From Alloprevotella rava (GTDB lineage: Bacteria > Bacteroidota > Bacteroidia > Bacteroidales > Bacteroidaceae), in the NCBI RefSeq assembly GCF_014195585.1, contig NZ_JACICA010000011.1, positions 1-62,119 of the forward strand: DNA of 62,119 nt, written 5' to 3'. The position numbers and the translations under genes were made by a program. Positions within the stretch are counted from its first letter, which is position 1, and every line of letters begins with the position of its first letter. The notes beneath the pieces were generated by a model. That model worked only from the letters and a program-made list of their open reading frames with translations, made no database searches and was not told the DNA's origin. Positions 19,075 through 28,636 of this stretch are shown here, one piece after another.

Positions 19075-19581
19075 TTATCCTCTGAATACTTTATCCAATG
19101 AAACACCGCGCTGCTTAGCAACCGTACGTGCATCACGCATATTGCTCAAGGCAGCGATTGTTGCCTTCACAAGGTTGTGAGGGTTTGAAGAACCCTTCGA
19201 CTTTGCCAGAACGTCTTTGATACCTACGCTGTCGAGCACGGCACGCATAGCGCCACCTGCTACAACACCAGTACCTTCAGATGCAGGAAGGATGATAACT
19301 TCAGCACCACCATAGTGAGCCGTCATCTCGTGAGGTACCGTACCCTTGAGTACAGGAACCTGAACAAGGTTCTTCTTTGCAGCTTCAACGCCCTTAGCGA
19401 TGGCAGCAGAAACTTCACCAGCCTTGCCGAGGCCCAGACCGATAACGCCCTTACCATCACCAACTACTACGATAGCAGCAAATGTGAACGTACGACCACC
19501 CTTAGTTACCTTCGTTGTACGATTGATAGCAACCAGTCTATCCTTTAATTCTTCGCTATTAACATTTACTCTGTTTGCCAT
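19075..19581 (-). CDS. Ribosomal protein S5
   Basis: A 168-residue 30S protein at the mRNA entry site, involved in helicase activity and fidelity. The N-terminal double-stranded-RNA-binding domain begins [32 protein letters not shown]. The C-terminal domain has [20 protein letters not shown]. Length is normal. Confidence 0.98.
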   Translation of the reverse strand: MANRVNVNSEELKDRLVAINRTTKVTKGGRTFTFAAIVVVGDGKGVIGLGLGKAGEVSAAIAKGVEAAKKNLVQVPVLKGTVPHEMTAHYGGAEVIILPASEGTGVVAGGAMRAVLDSVGIKDVLAKSKGSSNPHNLVKATIAALSNMRDARTVAKQRGVSLDKVFRG

Positions 19582-19586
19582 AATCT

Positions 19587-19931
19587 TTAGAATTTAAGTC
19601 CACCTTTGCGGGCACCATCTGCCACCTGTTTTACACGACCGTGATAGAGGTAACCATTACGATCAAAAACAACCGTAGTGATACCTGCTGCGATGGCCTT
19701 TGCTGCTACAGCTTCACCTACTTTCTCAGCCTGTTCCTGTTTGGGCATGGCTTCAAAACCGAGAGAAGAAGCGCTAGCAAGCGTCTTCTGAGCTTCATCA
19801 TCGATGATCTGTGCGTAAATCTGCTTATTGCTGCGGAACACGCTCAGACGGGGACGAGCAGCAGAACCAGAGATCTTATTGCGTACCCGATATTTAATTT
19901 TAATGCGACGTTGTTCTTTTCTTGTAGTCAT
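19587..19931 (-). CDS. Ribosomal protein L18
   Basis: A 114-residue protein that binds 5S rRNA in the central protuberance. [20 protein letters not shown] and the C-terminal [26 protein letters not shown] are canonical. It is 5 bp upstream of rpsE. Confidence 0.98.
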   Translation of the reverse strand: MTTRKEQRRIKIKYRVRNKISGSAARPRLSVFRSNKQIYAQIIDDEAQKTLASASSLGFEAMPKQEQAEKVGEAVAAKAIAAGITTVVFDRNGYLYHGRVKQVADGARKGGLKF

Positions 19932-19949
19932 AATCTTATTCTATTAAAA

Positions 19950-20516
19950 TTACTTAGCACCGGCAGCCTTACCACTCTTGCGGCGGATCTGCTCACCGAT
20001 ATACAGAATACCCTTTCCTTTATAAGGTTCAGGCATACGGAAAGAACGAATCTTGGCGCAAACCATGCCGAGCAACTGCTTATCGCAGGACTCAAGGCTA
20101 ATATACGGGTTCTTGTTTCTTTCGCTCTTAGTCTCAACCTTGATTTCAGCAGGAACTTGGAGGAAGATGCTGTGAGTAAAACCGAGGGAGAATTCAATCA
20201 AGTTGCCTTGATTGGATACACGGTAACCAACACCTACGAGCTCCATCTCTTTCTTGTAGCCTTCGCTAACACCAACAACCATATTGTTAACCAAAGAGCG
20301 GTAGAGGCCATGAAAAGCCTGCTTCTGCTTTTGGTCTACATCGCTGTTCTCGTTGATAGCGAAAGTGATTTGACCTTCTTCAAGGGAAACTGAGATAGCG
20401 GGATTAACCGTCTGAGACAGCTCACCCTTCGGACCCTTAACGGTCACTACATTATCCTTGACGTCAACTGTAACGCCAGCAGGAATGTTAATCGGCAATT
20501 TACCTATTCTAGACAT
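19950..20516 (-). CDS. Ribosomal protein L6
   Basis: A 188-residue two-domain protein near the factor-binding site of the 50S subunit. MSRIGKLPINIPAGV opens the first domain. The C-terminal signature PEPYKGKGILYIGEQIRRKSGKAAG is intact. Confidence 0.98.
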   Translation of the reverse strand: MSRIGKLPINIPAGVTVDVKDNVVTVKGPKGELSQTVNPAISVSLEEGQITFAINENSDVDQKQKQAFHGLYRSLVNNMVVGVSEGYKKEMELVGVGYRVSNQGNLIEFSLGFTHSIFLQVPAEIKVETKSERNKNPYISLESCDKQLLGMVCAKIRSFRMPEPYKGKGILYIGEQIRRKSGKAAGAK

Positions 20517-20529
20517 GTTAACCTCCTAA

Positions 20530-20925
20530 TTAATATACATAGCAAAGAACTTCGCCGCCAATCTTCTCAACGGATGCTTCCTTGTTTGTCATTACACCTT
20601 TGGAAGTGGATACGATTGCGATACCCAATCCGTTGATAACTCTCGGCATTTCGCGGTAGCCAGTATACTTACGCATACCAGGGCGAGAAACTCGCTGCAA
20701 GCTCTGAATAGCACTTGCCTTTGTTTCAGGCTCATACTTGAGAGCGATTTTGATTGTTCCCTGAGGACCATCTTCAACGAACTTGTAGTTGAGGATGTAA
20801 CCTTTCTCGAAGAGAATCTTCGTAATGTCCTTCTTCAGGTTTGATGCGGGCACTTCAACCACACGATGCTTAGCCTGGATGGCGTTGCGCAACCGCGTCA
20901 GAAAATCTGCTATTGGATCTGTCAT
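20530..20925 (-). CDS. Ribosomal protein S8
   Basis: A 131-residue 16S-binding protein central to 30S platform assembly. MTDPIADFLTRLRNAIQAKH and the C-terminal GLGIAIVSTSKGVMTNKEASVEKIGGEVLCYVY are diagnostic. In E. coli S8 represses the spc operon; here regulation cannot be read from the sequence. Confidence 0.98.
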   Translation of the reverse strand: MTDPIADFLTRLRNAIQAKHRVVEVPASNLKKDITKILFEKGYILNYKFVEDGPQGTIKIALKYEPETKASAIQSLQRVSRPGMRKYTGYREMPRVINGLGIAIVSTSKGVMTNKEASVEKIGGEVLCYVY

Positions 20926-20984
20926 TTGTTTGGTTGTTTAATTAATCGGGACTATCCCGACAATATTAAATAATAAAAAGGAAT

Positions 20985-21287
20985 TTACCAGCTTGCTTTC
21001 TTTACGCCAGGAATGAGACCGCTAGAGGCCATCTCGCGAAATTGAATACGAGATAAGCCGAAGAGACGGATATAGCCTTTGGGGCGACCCGTCAGCTTGC
21101 AACGGTTGTGCAGGCGGATAGGATTAGCATTGCGGGGGATAGCCTGCAGCTTACGAGCAGCCTCGTAAGCTTCTACAGGATCCTGCGATTTGTTAACAAT
21201 CTCCTTCAACGCTGCACGCTTCTTTGCGTATTTGGCTACCAGTTTGGCACGTTTTACCTCACGTGCCTTCATTGATTCTTTTGCCAT
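20985..21287 (-). CDS. Ribosomal protein S14, zinc-free long form
   Basis: 100 residues ([20 protein letters not shown]...), with the C-terminal half [37 protein letters not shown]. The short form uses two CxxC pairs to bind zinc. Here only one Cys is present, so this is the long C-minus paralogue. It belongs to the 30S head. It follows rplE by 8 bp. Confidence 0.97.
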   Translation of the reverse strand: MAKESMKAREVKRAKLVAKYAKKRAALKEIVNKSQDPVEAYEAARKLQAIPRNANPIRLHNRCKLTGRPKGYIRLFGLSRIQFREMASSGLIPGVKKASW

Positions 21288-21295
21288 ATTTTAAT

Positions 21296-21853
21296 TTAGT
21301 TGTTTTTAGCGTTATTAAAGGGAAGACCGAACTCTTTGAGCAGAGCGAAACCTTCTTCATCGGTAGCAGCAGTAGTAACGAACGTGATGTTCATACCTGT
21401 CATGCGCTCAATAGTGTCGATATTGATTTCGGGGAAGATAATCTGCTCCTGGATACCGAGCGTATAGTTGCCACGGCCATCGAGCTTACTTGCGATACCC
21501 TTGAAGTCGCGGATACGAGGCAGAGCCACGCGAACCAGACGCTCGAGGAATTCGTACATACGCTCACCACGGAGAGTAACCATAACACCGATAGGCATCT
21601 TCTTACGAAGCTTGAAGTTTGCAACGTCCTTCTTGGAAACTGTTGCAACAGCCTTCTGACCAGTGATTGTTGACAATTCGTTCAAAGCTACGTCAATGAC
21701 TTTTTTGTCGGCAGTTGCCAAACCAAGACCCTCGTTGATGACGATTTTAGTCAGACGGGGAATCTGCATCGTTGACTTATAGTTAAACTTGTTCATCAGA
21801 GCCGGTGCAATGCGCTCTGCATATTCTTTTTTAAGACTTGCTGTATTGCTCAT
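21296..21853 (-). CDS. Ribosomal protein L5
   Basis: A 185-residue 5S rRNA-binding protein that also touches the P-site t[35 protein letters not shown] and the loop [18 protein letters not shown] are typical. Its start overlaps the rplX stop codon by one base (TAATG), so the two genes are translationally coupled. Confidence 0.98.
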   Translation of the reverse strand: MSNTASLKKEYAERIAPALMNKFNYKSTMQIPRLTKIVINEGLGLATADKKVIDVALNELSTITGQKAVATVSKKDVANFKLRKKMPIGVMVTLRGERMYEFLERLVRVALPRIRDFKGIASKLDGRGNYTLGIQEQIIFPEINIDTIERMTGMNITFVTTAATDEEGFALLKEFGLPFNNAKNN

Positions 21854-22176
21854 TACTTGATCTCCTCTCCTGATTTTTTAGCGAAGCGAACCAACTTACC
21901 AGCCTCATTCAGGCGGCGGCCGATACGAGTCGGAGTCTTTCCGTCTTTCGGGTCAACCACGTTGAGGTTCGAAATATGAATTGGGGCTTCCATCTTAACG
22001 ATGCCACCCTGCGGATTTTTGGCACTCGGTTTCTGGCTTTTAGAAACCATATTGAGACCTTCCACGATAGCACGCTGCTTGTCAATGAGTACGCGGACAA
22101 CCTTGCCCGTCTTACCCTTTTCTGTGCCAGCGTTTACGTAAACGGTATCGCCTTTTTTAATATGTAACTTAGTCAT
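21853..22176 (-). CDS. Ribosomal protein L24
   Basis: A 107-residue assembly initiator of the 50S subunit that binds the 5' domain of 23S rRNA. The KOW motif ([22 protein letters not shown]) lies at residues 8-30. The C-terminal part has the usual [14 protein letters not shown]. Confidence 0.97.
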   Translation of the reverse strand: MTKLHIKKGDTVYVNAGTEKGKTGKVVRVLIDKQRAIVEGLNMVSKSQKPSAKNPQGGIVKMEAPIHISNLNVVDPKDGKTPTRIGRRLNEAGKLVRFAKKSGEEIK

Positions 22177-22198
22177 TACTGTTTCAGTTTACTTTGAA

Positions 22199-22564
22199 TT
22201 AAAGAACTTCAGGTGCCAAAGAAACGACTTTCATGTTCGTTGCACGGAGTTCACGAGCAACAGGACCGAAGATACGACTACCGCGGATTTCGCCAGCATT
22301 ATTCAGAAGAACGCAAGCGTTGTCATCGAAACGGATGTATGAACCATCGGGACGACGAATTTCCTTCTTAGTGCGTACAATCAAAGCCTTGGAAACAGCA
22401 CCTTTTTTCAGGTCACTTGAAGGGATGATGTTGTGAACAGCCACAACAATAACATCACCTACAGAAGCATAGCGACGGCGAGTACCGCCCAGTACACGGA
22501 TGCAGACAGCCTCACGAGCACCGCTATTGTCGGCTATGTTCAATTTACTTTCAACTTGGATCAT
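22199..22564 (-). CDS. Ribosomal protein L14
   Basis: A 121-residue 50S interface protein ([27 protein letters not shown]). The [14 protein letters not shown] segment is diagnostic. It follows rpsQ by 2 bp. Confidence 0.98.
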   Translation of the reverse strand: MIQVESKLNIADNSGAREAVCIRVLGGTRRRYASVGDVIVVAVHNIIPSSDLKKGAVSKALIVRTKKEIRRPDGSYIRFDDNACVLLNNAGEIRGSRIFGPVARELRATNMKVVSLAPEVL

Positions 22565-22566
22565 AA

Positions 22567-22824
22567 TTACTTAGCTCTTTCTACGATTTTAACAACTCTC
22601 CAACGCTTTGACTTGCTCAGAGGGCGAGTTTCCATGATCAGGACAATATCGCCTACATTGCAATCGTTCTCCTCGCTATGAGCATAGAACTTCTTCGTTT
22701 TAGAGATAAACTTACCATAAATCGGGTGTTTCTCCTTAAACTTTGCTGCAACAACAATTGTCTTGTCCATCTTGTTGCTGACAACAACACCCTGTCTTGT
22801 CTTTCTTAAATTTCTAGCTTCCAT
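22567..22824 (-). CDS. Ribosomal protein S17
   Basis: An 85-residue OB-fold protein of the 30S body. [20 protein letters not shown] and [21 protein letters not shown] are the family signatures. It lies between rpmC and rplN. Confidence 0.97.
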   Translation of the reverse strand: MEARNLRKTRQGVVVSNKMDKTIVVAAKFKEKHPIYGKFISKTKKFYAHSEENDCNVGDIVLIMETRPLSKSKRWRVVKIVERAK

Positions 22825-22833
22825 TCTGGACTA

Positions 22834-23031
22834 TTATTTATTGTTGAGTTCGTTTTCGCGCAACACCGTTTTGATCTTGGCAATCGTACGACGAGCCTCT
22901 TTAATCTGCGCGGGATTTTCCAGAGGAGAAACGCTGTGATTGAGCAGCATCTGGTTGTATTTTTCAACCTCTGCGTCAAGGCGCTCCTGGAGCTCATTGG
23001 CTGCAATTTTACGGATTTCTGCTATTTTCAT
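22834..23031 (-). CDS. Ribosomal protein L29
   Basis: 65 residues from the ATG at 23031 (MKIAEIRKIAANELQERLDA), two codons inside the frame start. It is a two-helix coiled protein at the polypeptide exit, near the trigger-factor site. RRTIAKIKTVLRENE is the typical C-terminus. Confidence 0.95.
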   Translation of the reverse strand: MKIAEIRKIAANELQERLDAEVEKYNQMLLNHSVSPLENPAQIKEARRTIAKIKTVLRENELNNK

Positions 23032-23033
23032 AA

Positions 23034-23459
23034 TCAAGCGTTTTTATCGTAATCGTGTCTTACAACAAATTTAGTAGTAACGGGAAGCTTCTGTGCTGCA
23101 AGGCGAAGAGCTTCTTTAGCTACTTCGAAGGGAACACCTTCGATTTCGAAGATAATGCGACCTGGTGTGATGGGGAAAACGTATCCAACGGGATCACCTT
23201 TACCCTTACCCATACGTACGTCAGCAGGCTTCTTAGTGATAGGTTTGTCAGGGAAGATACGAATCCAGCTCTGACCTTCACGCTGCATGTAACGCGTCAT
23301 AGCGATACGAGCAGCTTCGATTTGGCGACCGGTGAGCCAGTGTGTATCGAGGCTCTTGATGCCGAAGCTACCAAATGCCAGCTGGTTACCACGCTGTGCA
23401 TTACCTTTGCAACGGCCTTTTTGCGGTCTTCTGTATTTTGTTCTTTTCGGTTGTAACAT
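23034..23459 (-). CDS. Ribosomal protein L16
   Basis: A 141-residue 50S protein near the A site. [21 protein letters not shown] and [26 protein letters not shown] are diagnostic. It is followed after 2 bp by rpmC. Confidence 0.98.
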   Translation of the reverse strand: MLQPKRTKYRRPQKGRCKGNAQRGNQLAFGSFGIKSLDTHWLTGRQIEAARIAMTRYMQREGQSWIRIFPDKPITKKPADVRMGKGKGDPVGYVFPITPGRIIFEIEGVPFEVAKEALRLAAQKLPVTTKFVVRHDYDKNA

Positions 23460-23474
23460 AATACTCTAAACAAA

Positions 23475-24209
23475 TTAACGGTTGTTGTTTCTGTTGCCAC
23501 GGAAACGACGACGATCGCGACGATCGCCACCTTCGCGACGGCCGGTCTCCTTCTCAGGAGTAAAGTTTGGCTGGAGGTCACGTTTGCCATAAACGATGCC
23601 ACGGCAAATCCAAACCTTGATACCAATCAGACCAACCTTCGTAAGAGCTGCTGTCTGGCAGTAGTCGATGTCAGCGCGGAGGGTATGCAACGGAGTGCGA
23701 CCTTCCTTGAACATTTCCTTACGTGCCATTTCTGCGCCATTCAGACGGCCAGAAACTTGTACCTTAATACCTTCGGCGCCCATGCGCATAGCATTAGCAA
23801 CGGCCATTTTGATAGCGCGACGATATGCTACTTTACCTTCAATCTGGCGAGCGATGCTTTGGCCAACGATGTTTGCATCGAGATCCGGCTTGCGCACTTC
23901 GAAGATGTTAATCTGTACGTCCTTATCAGTGATTTTCTTAAGTTCTTCCTTGAGCTTGTCAACTTCCTGACCACCCTTACCAATGATGATGCCCGGACGA
24001 GCGGTGCATACAGTAATCGTAATGAGTTTTGGGGTACGCTCGATCACGATGCGTGAAACGCTGGCTTTAGCAAGACGTGCATCGAGATACTTACGGAGTT
24101 TGCTATCTTCGAGAATACGATCGCCGAAGTTAGAACCGCCGAACCAGTTAGAATCCCAACCACGAACAATTCCAAGTCGGTTACTTATCGGATTTACTTT
24201 TTGTCCCAT
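23475..24209 (-). CDS. Ribosomal protein S3
   Basis: A 244-residue protein at the 30S mRNA entry tunnel. The KH domain (about 40-110) carries [19 protein letters not shown], and the C-terminal domain has [31 protein letters not shown]. The tail is rich in Arg, Asp and Gly, a common Bacteroidetes feature. Confidence 0.98.
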   Translation of the reverse strand: MGQKVNPISNRLGIVRGWDSNWFGGSNFGDRILEDSKLRKYLDARLAKASVSRIVIERTPKLITITVCTARPGIIIGKGGQEVDKLKEELKKITDKDVQINIFEVRKPDLDANIVGQSIARQIEGKVAYRRAIKMAVANAMRMGAEGIKVQVSGRLNGAEMARKEMFKEGRTPLHTLRADIDYCQTAALTKVGLIGIKVWICRGIVYGKRDLQPNFTPEKETGRREGGDRRDRRRFRGNRNNNR

Positions 24210-24221
24210 ACTTCTTTTCGA

Positions 24222-24620
24222 TTAATCATTAGTTTTAGTTCCTACGTGAAGAGTCACGTGGTTTGAACGTTTGCGAATTCTGTAACCGCGACCTTGAGGT
24301 GCAGGGCGCATACGCTTCAGCGTTACGCCTTCGTCAACAAAAATCTTGGTGATAAACAATTCGCCATCCTCAGCCTTGCGGTCATTCTTCTGCTCCCAGT
24401 TAGCGATAGCACTGCGAAGAAGTTTTTCAACATCCATGCTTGCTGCTTTCTTAGAGAAGCGGAGAGTTGCCAATGCGCGGTTTACTTCCATGCCGCGAAC
24501 CATATCAACGACATAGCGCATTTTGCGGGGAGAGGAGGGAACATTTCGCAATGAAGCGAAATATTGGGTCTTCAGGGCTTCTTTTCTAGCGTTAGCCGCT
24601 AATCTTTTTCTTGCTCCCAT
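24222..24620 (-). CDS. Ribosomal protein L22
   Basis: A 132-residue protein whose hairpin lines the exit tunnel. [19 protein letters not shown] and the hairpin end [22 protein letters not shown] are diagnostic. Confidence 0.97.
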   Translation of the reverse strand: MGARKRLAANARKEALKTQYFASLRNVPSSPRKMRYVVDMVRGMEVNRALATLRFSKKAASMDVEKLLRSAIANWEQKNDRKAEDGELFITKIFVDEGVTLKRMRPAPQGRGYRIRKRSNHVTLHVGTKTND

Positions 24621-24654
24621 TTATCTATTTACTTTTTATTACTGGATTGAAAGC

Positions 24655-24921
24655 CTATCGTTTGTTACCAGCGTGACCACCAAACTTACGTGTCGGTGCA
24701 AATTCACCGAACTTGTGGCCTACCATGTTCTCGGTAACATAGACGGGGATGAATTTATTGCCGTTATGAACTGCTACAGTGTGACCGACGAAGTCGGGAG
24801 AAATCACTGATGCGCGAGCCCATGTTTTAACAACGCTCTTCTTGCCACTTTCGTTCATGGCAAGAATCTTTTTCTCGAGAGAAACTGCGATGTACGGACC
24901 TTTTTTAAGTGAACGACTCAT
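24655..24921 (-). CDS. Ribosomal protein S19
   Basis: An 88-residue 30S head protein. [19 protein letters not shown] and the C-terminal [20 protein letters not shown] are canonical. It forms a complex with S13. Confidence 0.98.
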   Translation of the reverse strand: MSRSLKKGPYIAVSLEKKILAMNESGKKSVVKTWARASVISPDFVGHTVAVHNGNKFIPVYVTENMVGHKFGEFAPTRKFGGHAGNKR

Positions 24922-24936
24922 ACTTTAATCTTTAGG

Positions 24937-25761
24937 TTACTTTTTACGTCTTTCGATAATGTACTTGTTCGATTGCTTCTTCGGAGCTCTTGTCTTCAAG
25001 CCCTTAGCATACAAACCTGTACGTGAACGCGGGTGTCCACCACTCTGGCGACCTTCACCACCACCCATCGGGTGATCAACAGGGTTCATAACAACACCAC
25101 GGTTGTGAGGACGACGACCCAACCAGCGTGAACGACCTGCCTTACCGGAGGATTCAAGAGCGTGATCAGAGTTGCCGACGCTACCAATCGTAGCCTTGCA
25201 AGCACCTAAAATTCTACGAGTTTCACCGCTAGGCAACTTGATAACACAATAGTCACCTTCGCGTGATGTTAGCTGTGCGAAGTTACCTGCACTACGAACG
25301 AGCAATGCGCCCTGACCGGGACGGAGCTCAATGTTGTGAACAACGGTACCTACGGGAATATTCTTCAAAGGAAGAGCATTACCAACTTCGGGAGCTGCTT
25401 CAGCGCCAGACATAAGCTGGTCGCCTACTTTCAATCCATTAGGAGCGATAATGTAACGCTTTTCACCGTCTGCGTAGAACAGAAGAGCGATACGAGCTGA
25501 ACGGTTCGGATCGTACTCGATTGTTTTAACGACTGCGGGTACACCATCTTTCTCACGTTGGAAGTCGATAAAGCGATATTTTCTTTTGTGACCACCGCCG
25601 AGGTAACGCATAGTTTCCTTACCGACGTTATTGCGACCACCGCTTACACGCTTACCGTAAACGAGAGATTTTTCTGGTACGGATGCAGTAATTTCTTCGA
25701 ACGTACCAATAACTTTGTGTCTCTGGCCCGGTGTAGTGGGCTTAAATTTACGTACTGCCAT
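24937..25761 (-). CDS. Ribosomal protein L2
   Basis: A 274-residue protein essential for peptidyl transfer and subunit association. The C-terminal RNVMNP-like stretch reads [24 protein letters not shown] and contains the conserved His. Length is normal. Confidence 0.98.
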   Translation of the reverse strand: MAVRKFKPTTPGQRHKVIGTFEEITASVPEKSLVYGKRVSGGRNNVGKETMRYLGGGHKRKYRFIDFQREKDGVPAVVKTIEYDPNRSARIALLFYADGEKRYIIAPNGLKVGDQLMSGAEAAPEVGNALPLKNIPVGTVVHNIELRPGQGALLVRSAGNFAQLTSREGDYCVIKLPSGETRRILGACKATIGSVGNSDHALESSGKAGRSRWLGRRPHNRGVVMNPVDHPMGGGEGRQSGGHPRSRTGLYAKGLKTRAPKKQSNKYIIERRKK

Positions 25762-25768
25762 CAGTTAT

Positions 25769-26059
25769 TTAGATATTGCTGTAAAAATCGATAGTTTCGC
25801 CCTCTTTCAGGGTTACGATTGCCTTCTTAAAGGCATTGCTACGACCACGTACAAGACCAGCACGAGTATAACGTGACTTGTTCTTACCAGCATAAATCAT
25901 AGTGTTTACTGCTGTTACGTGAACATTGTAGCGAGCTTCAATCTCCGACTTAATCTGGACCTTGTTTGCTTCGGGCTTTACAATAAAACCGAACTTATTT
26001 TCCTTCTCTGTCAGAGCCGTCATCTTCTCAGTGACGATAGGTTTGATAATGAATGCCAT
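25769..26059 (-). CDS. Ribosomal protein L23
   Basis: A 96-residue exit-tunnel protein that docks trigger factor and SRP. FIIKPIVTEKMTALTEKENKFGFIV is the conserved N-terminus, and the beta-hairpin loop (KNKSRYTRAGLVRGRSNAFKKA) is present. Confidence 0.97.
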   Translation of the reverse strand: MAFIIKPIVTEKMTALTEKENKFGFIVKPEANKVQIKSEIEARYNVHVTAVNTMIYAGKNKSRYTRAGLVRGRSNAFKKAIVTLKEGETIDFYSNI

Positions 26060-26074
26060 ATCTTACTTCGTAGC

Positions 26075-26704
26075 TTACTTGGTTAAGACAGCCTCAATAC
26101 CTTTCAGAGCATTCTCCGTTACAACCATTACGCTAGCATCCAAAACACGATAAGTGTTGAGTTCAGCAGCGTTGGCAACGCGAACATTCTGCAAGTTGCG
26201 AGCTGACAAATATACATTTTTGTTTGATTCTGGCAAAACTACGAGCACCTTCTTATCGGCAACGTTGAGATTTTTAGTAAACTCAACACAGCTCTTCGTC
26301 TTGGGAGCTTCCAGAGTGAAGTCTTCAACAACAACAATTGCATTCTCCTGTGCCTTGTAGCTAAGAGCGCTACGACGAGCAAGAGCTTTCACCTTCTTGT
26401 TGAGCTTGAAGCTATAGTTGCGGGGCTTCGGACCGAACACGCGAGCACCACCAACGAGCACCGGTGAGTTGATATCACCACGGCGTGCACCGCCACCGCC
26501 TTTCTGACGACCGAGCTTCTTAGTAGAACCGCTCAGTTCGCTTCTCTCTTTAGACTTTGCCGTACCCTGGCGCTGAGCAGCCATGTAGTGTTTCACGTCG
26601 AGGTAGATGGCGTGGTCATTCGGCTCTATGCCGAAAACAGAATCGTTCAGAGTAACTTTTCTGCCGGTATCTTCACCTTTGATATTAAATACGCTAACTT
26701 CCAT
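26075..26704 (-). CDS. Ribosomal protein L4
   Basis: A 209-residue protein; its long loop ([37 protein letters not shown], residues about 54-92) reaches into the exit tunnel. In E. coli L4 represses its own S10 operon. A structured leader precedes this operon (see 27405-27443), but whether L4 binds it is not known. Its ATG overlaps the rplC stop by one base. Confidence 0.98.
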   Translation of the reverse strand: MEVSVFNIKGEDTGRKVTLNDSVFGIEPNDHAIYLDVKHYMAAQRQGTAKSKERSELSGSTKKLGRQKGGGGARRGDINSPVLVGGARVFGPKPRNYSFKLNKKVKALARRSALSYKAQENAIVVVEDFTLEAPKTKSCVEFTKNLNVADKKVLVVLPESNKNVYLSARNLQNVRVANAAELNTYRVLDASVMVVTENALKGIEAVLTK

Positions 26705-27324
26705 TACTTTTCAACAATTACGATTGAACCTTTACATCCTGCAACTGAACCCTTGATCAAGAGTAAGTTGTGCTCAGGGATAACTTTTAAAACTTTCAAG
26801 TTTTGAGTAGTGACGCGCTTTCCGCCCATCTGGCCACCCATGCGCATACCCTTGAAAACCTTTGCGGGGTAAGAGCAAGCACCGATAGCACCCGGCTTAC
26901 GCAAACGGTCATCCTGACCATGAGTCACCTGACCAACACCACCGAAACCGTGACGTTTAACAACGCCCTGGAAGCCACGACCCTTAGAAGTTCCTGCTAC
27001 GTCAACGAAATCTTCGTCTGCAAATACATCAGAAACACTGAGGGTGTCGCCCAAATTCAGTTCCTTGTCAAAACCTGTGAACTCAGCCAAGTGGCGCTTG
27101 GGAGTGGTACCAGCCTTCTTGAAGTGACCGAGAAGAGGAGCAGAAGTATTCTTTTCTTTTGCCTCCTGGAAACCTACCTGAACGGCAGCGTAACCATCTT
27201 TCTCAACGTTCTTCACCTGAGTTACCACGCAAGGACCTACTTCGATAACAGTGCACGGCACGTTTTTGCCGTCGGCACTGAAAACGGATGTCATTCCGAT
27301 TTTCTTTCCTAATAATCCTGGCAT
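26704..27324 (-). CDS. Ribosomal protein L3
   Basis: A 206-residue early-assembly 50S protein near the peptidyl-transferase centre. [20 protein letters not shown] and the loop [51 protein letters not shown] are diagnostic. It is the first gene of the operon here. Its usual upstream partner rpsJ lies 5.1 kb away, with its own terminator, beyond an inserted BspA gene. Confidence 0.98.
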   Translation of the reverse strand: MPGLLGKKIGMTSVFSADGKNVPCTVIEVGPCVVTQVKNVEKDGYAAVQVGFQEAKEKNTSAPLLGHFKKAGTTPKRHLAEFTGFDKELNLGDTLSVSDVFADEDFVDVAGTSKGRGFQGVVKRHGFGGVGQVTHGQDDRLRKPGAIGACSYPAKVFKGMRMGGQMGGKRVTTQNLKVLKVIPEHNLLLIKGSVAGCKGSIVIVEK

Positions 27325-27404
27325 TTCAGTTTGATTAATTTATGTAAATAAAAATATTAAAATCTATTTGTGCGTAGCCCAAATCCCATCGCGACTGAGA
27401 AGTG

Positions 27405-27443
27405 GGGCGCATGTTGCTCTCGCAACTATCGGACTTAACGCCC
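27405..27443 (-). promoter_or_regulatory. Structured 5' leader of the S10 operon (nested stems)
   Basis: On the minus strand GGGCG (27443-27439) and CGCCC (27409-27405) enclose a perfect hairpin GTTGC-GAGA-GCAAC (27426-27413) closed by a GNRA tetraloop. It lies between the promoter (27488-27518) and rplC, about 80 nt before the start codon. The position suits a ribosomal-protein autoregulatory leader. No terminator-like T-run follows the stem. Confidence 0.55.
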
Positions 27444-27487
27444 TTATAATAAAGCAGGTATCCAACGTTTCCTACTTTTCGCGGGTG

Positions 27488-27518
27488 CAAAATTACAAAA
27501 CTTATTTTATATCACAAA
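27488..27518 (-). promoter_or_regulatory. S10 operon promoter
   Basis: On the minus strand TTTG (27515-27518), 19 bp, then TAATTTTG (27488-27495), both perfect. The predicted start lies about 155 nt before rplC. This independent promoter fits the separation of rplC from rpsJ. Confidence 0.85.
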
Positions 27519-27618
27519 GAATTTCCCGCAAATATTTTTATTCATACTTTTTAGCGCCCGTTTTCACATCTTCATATTGCAGTTTTCCTTTATTTACAAT
27601 ACTTTCCCAACTATATAA

Positions 27619-27686
27619 GGTTCACCCCCGAATTGCGTGGGTATTTTTCTGTACTCATAAACACCAGTACAATTTTGGGATGAACC
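27619..27686. repeat. Hairpin repeat (module a), left full copy
   Basis: A 68-bp imperfect palindrome: GGTTCACCCCCGAATTGCG at one end, GTACAATTTTGGGATGAACC at the other, around TTTTCTGTACTCATAAACAC. The outer 10 bases of each arm pair almost perfectly. Confidence 0.85.
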
Positions 27687-28134
27687 CCTTATTTTTCTCT
27701 TTGCAAGCGTTGAGGGAGTAAAGATATGCGTGAGCAGAAGTGGATGCTGTGCGATACAGCTGAGGGTAGTGGATAGAAATTGTTGCTTCTATTATCACTC
27801 CTACCAGTAAAAACTTGATTTTTGTTGTCACGTTGTCACCGCAGAGTAAATGCGCTGATAAACAGTAGGTTGCAGGCGTGACAACGAATTATTTGTTGTC
27901 ACGCATTGTCACGTTGTTGTCACGCGCTCAATCCATAGATTTTCAGTCAGTTATACTCAAAGTGTGACGACGTGACAGCGTGACAACAAAAAAACAAACT
28001 CGGGAGAGGAGTGTGTTTTCTCTTAGTTGCGGCCTTATTTGTCGCGCTCACAAATACAATAAGGGCGTCGGCTGACGCAATAAGGCTGTGAGCTGACAGG
28101 CTTATTGTATTCGCAAACACAATAAGGATATTTG
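27619..28134. repeat. Composite intergenic element, left copy of a long inverted repeat
   Basis: About 516 bp that matches the reverse complement of 36254-36767, with about 28 substitutions and a 2-nt gap counted by eye (about 95%). It has three modules in order. Module a, the 68-bp hairpin, is 27619-27686. Module b, GTCAC/GTGAC words in groups of 2, 1, 3 and 3, covers about 27825-27990. Module c, the 21-bp array (direct, direct, inverted, direct), runs from about 28054 to 28134. No transposase gene is present. Confidence 0.92.
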
Positions 28135-28300
28135 ACCCTTAAGCCGGGTATTTACGACTCGCTGCACCACTTTGCTACTCCTCCGCTAAGAAACATTTGG
28201 AAAAAGCGCAATAGAGATTCCTCATTTAAGAGAGCAGAAGAAGAAGCTACGCAACACAAATCCAATTGTGGAGATTGAGATAAAGCTAGAGAGTAAATCT
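28135..28300. other. Non-coding stretch between repeat and terminator
   Basis: I see no gene or site that I can support between the composite element and the terminator of the BspA unit. Confidence 0.4.
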
Positions 28301-28335
28301 AAAAAATGAGGGAGCACTTATATAGTGCTCCCTCA
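28301..28335 (-). terminator. Terminator of the BspA/small-peptide unit
   Basis: TGAGGGAGCACT pairs perfectly with AGTGCTCCCTCA (12 bp, 5-nt loop). On the minus strand a TTTTTT run follows at once. It closes the transcript of the BspA-type gene and the 65-residue ORF. Confidence 0.9.
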
Positions 28336-28417
28336 ATCAGTTATAAATCTTGAACTCACAACAATCATGATGCCCATAAAAGGCCTTCACGACTATTGAA
28401 GAGAGAAATTGCGATTA

Positions 28418-28615
28418 TCACTCTTCCCAAAGAGATTTCTTGTCGCCCCAAATGTGCAAACCTCCATCTTCTTCAGTAGGATCTTGCTTTCTGGTATCAA
28501 TCTCTTCTCCGGGATTATAACCCCCACCTACACCAGGACTGGCAACAAGCATCAAACTTTCAGCAGCCCAGGTGATGGGACTTGCTTTAGGAGCTACATA
28601 ATATTTCTTTTCCAT
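28418..28615 (-). CDS. Small 65-residue protein downstream of BspA gene
   Basis: MEKKYYVAPKASPITWAAES... gives 65 residues with no signal peptide or membrane segment. The middle is Gly/Pro-rich (SPGVGGGYNPGEEID) and the C-terminus is acidic. It starts 21 bp after the BspA reading frame ends and is followed by a strong terminator, so it is the second gene of that unit. Short MKK-Y-x-x-P-type ORFs are, to my knowledge, common in Bacteroidales next to exported-protein genes, but I know no assigned function. Confidence 0.6.
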   Translation of the reverse strand: MEKKYYVAPKASPITWAAESLMLVASPGVGGGYNPGEEIDTRKQDPTEEDGGLHIWGDKKSLWEE

Positions 28616-28636
28616 TGTATAGAGTCTTCTGTATTT

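Noticed and set aside
23475-24209. Many antisense frames of 60-250 codons across the ribosomal and rpo genes
   Set aside because: They mirror strongly conserved genes on the minus strand, have no own start signals, and their translations match no family that I know.
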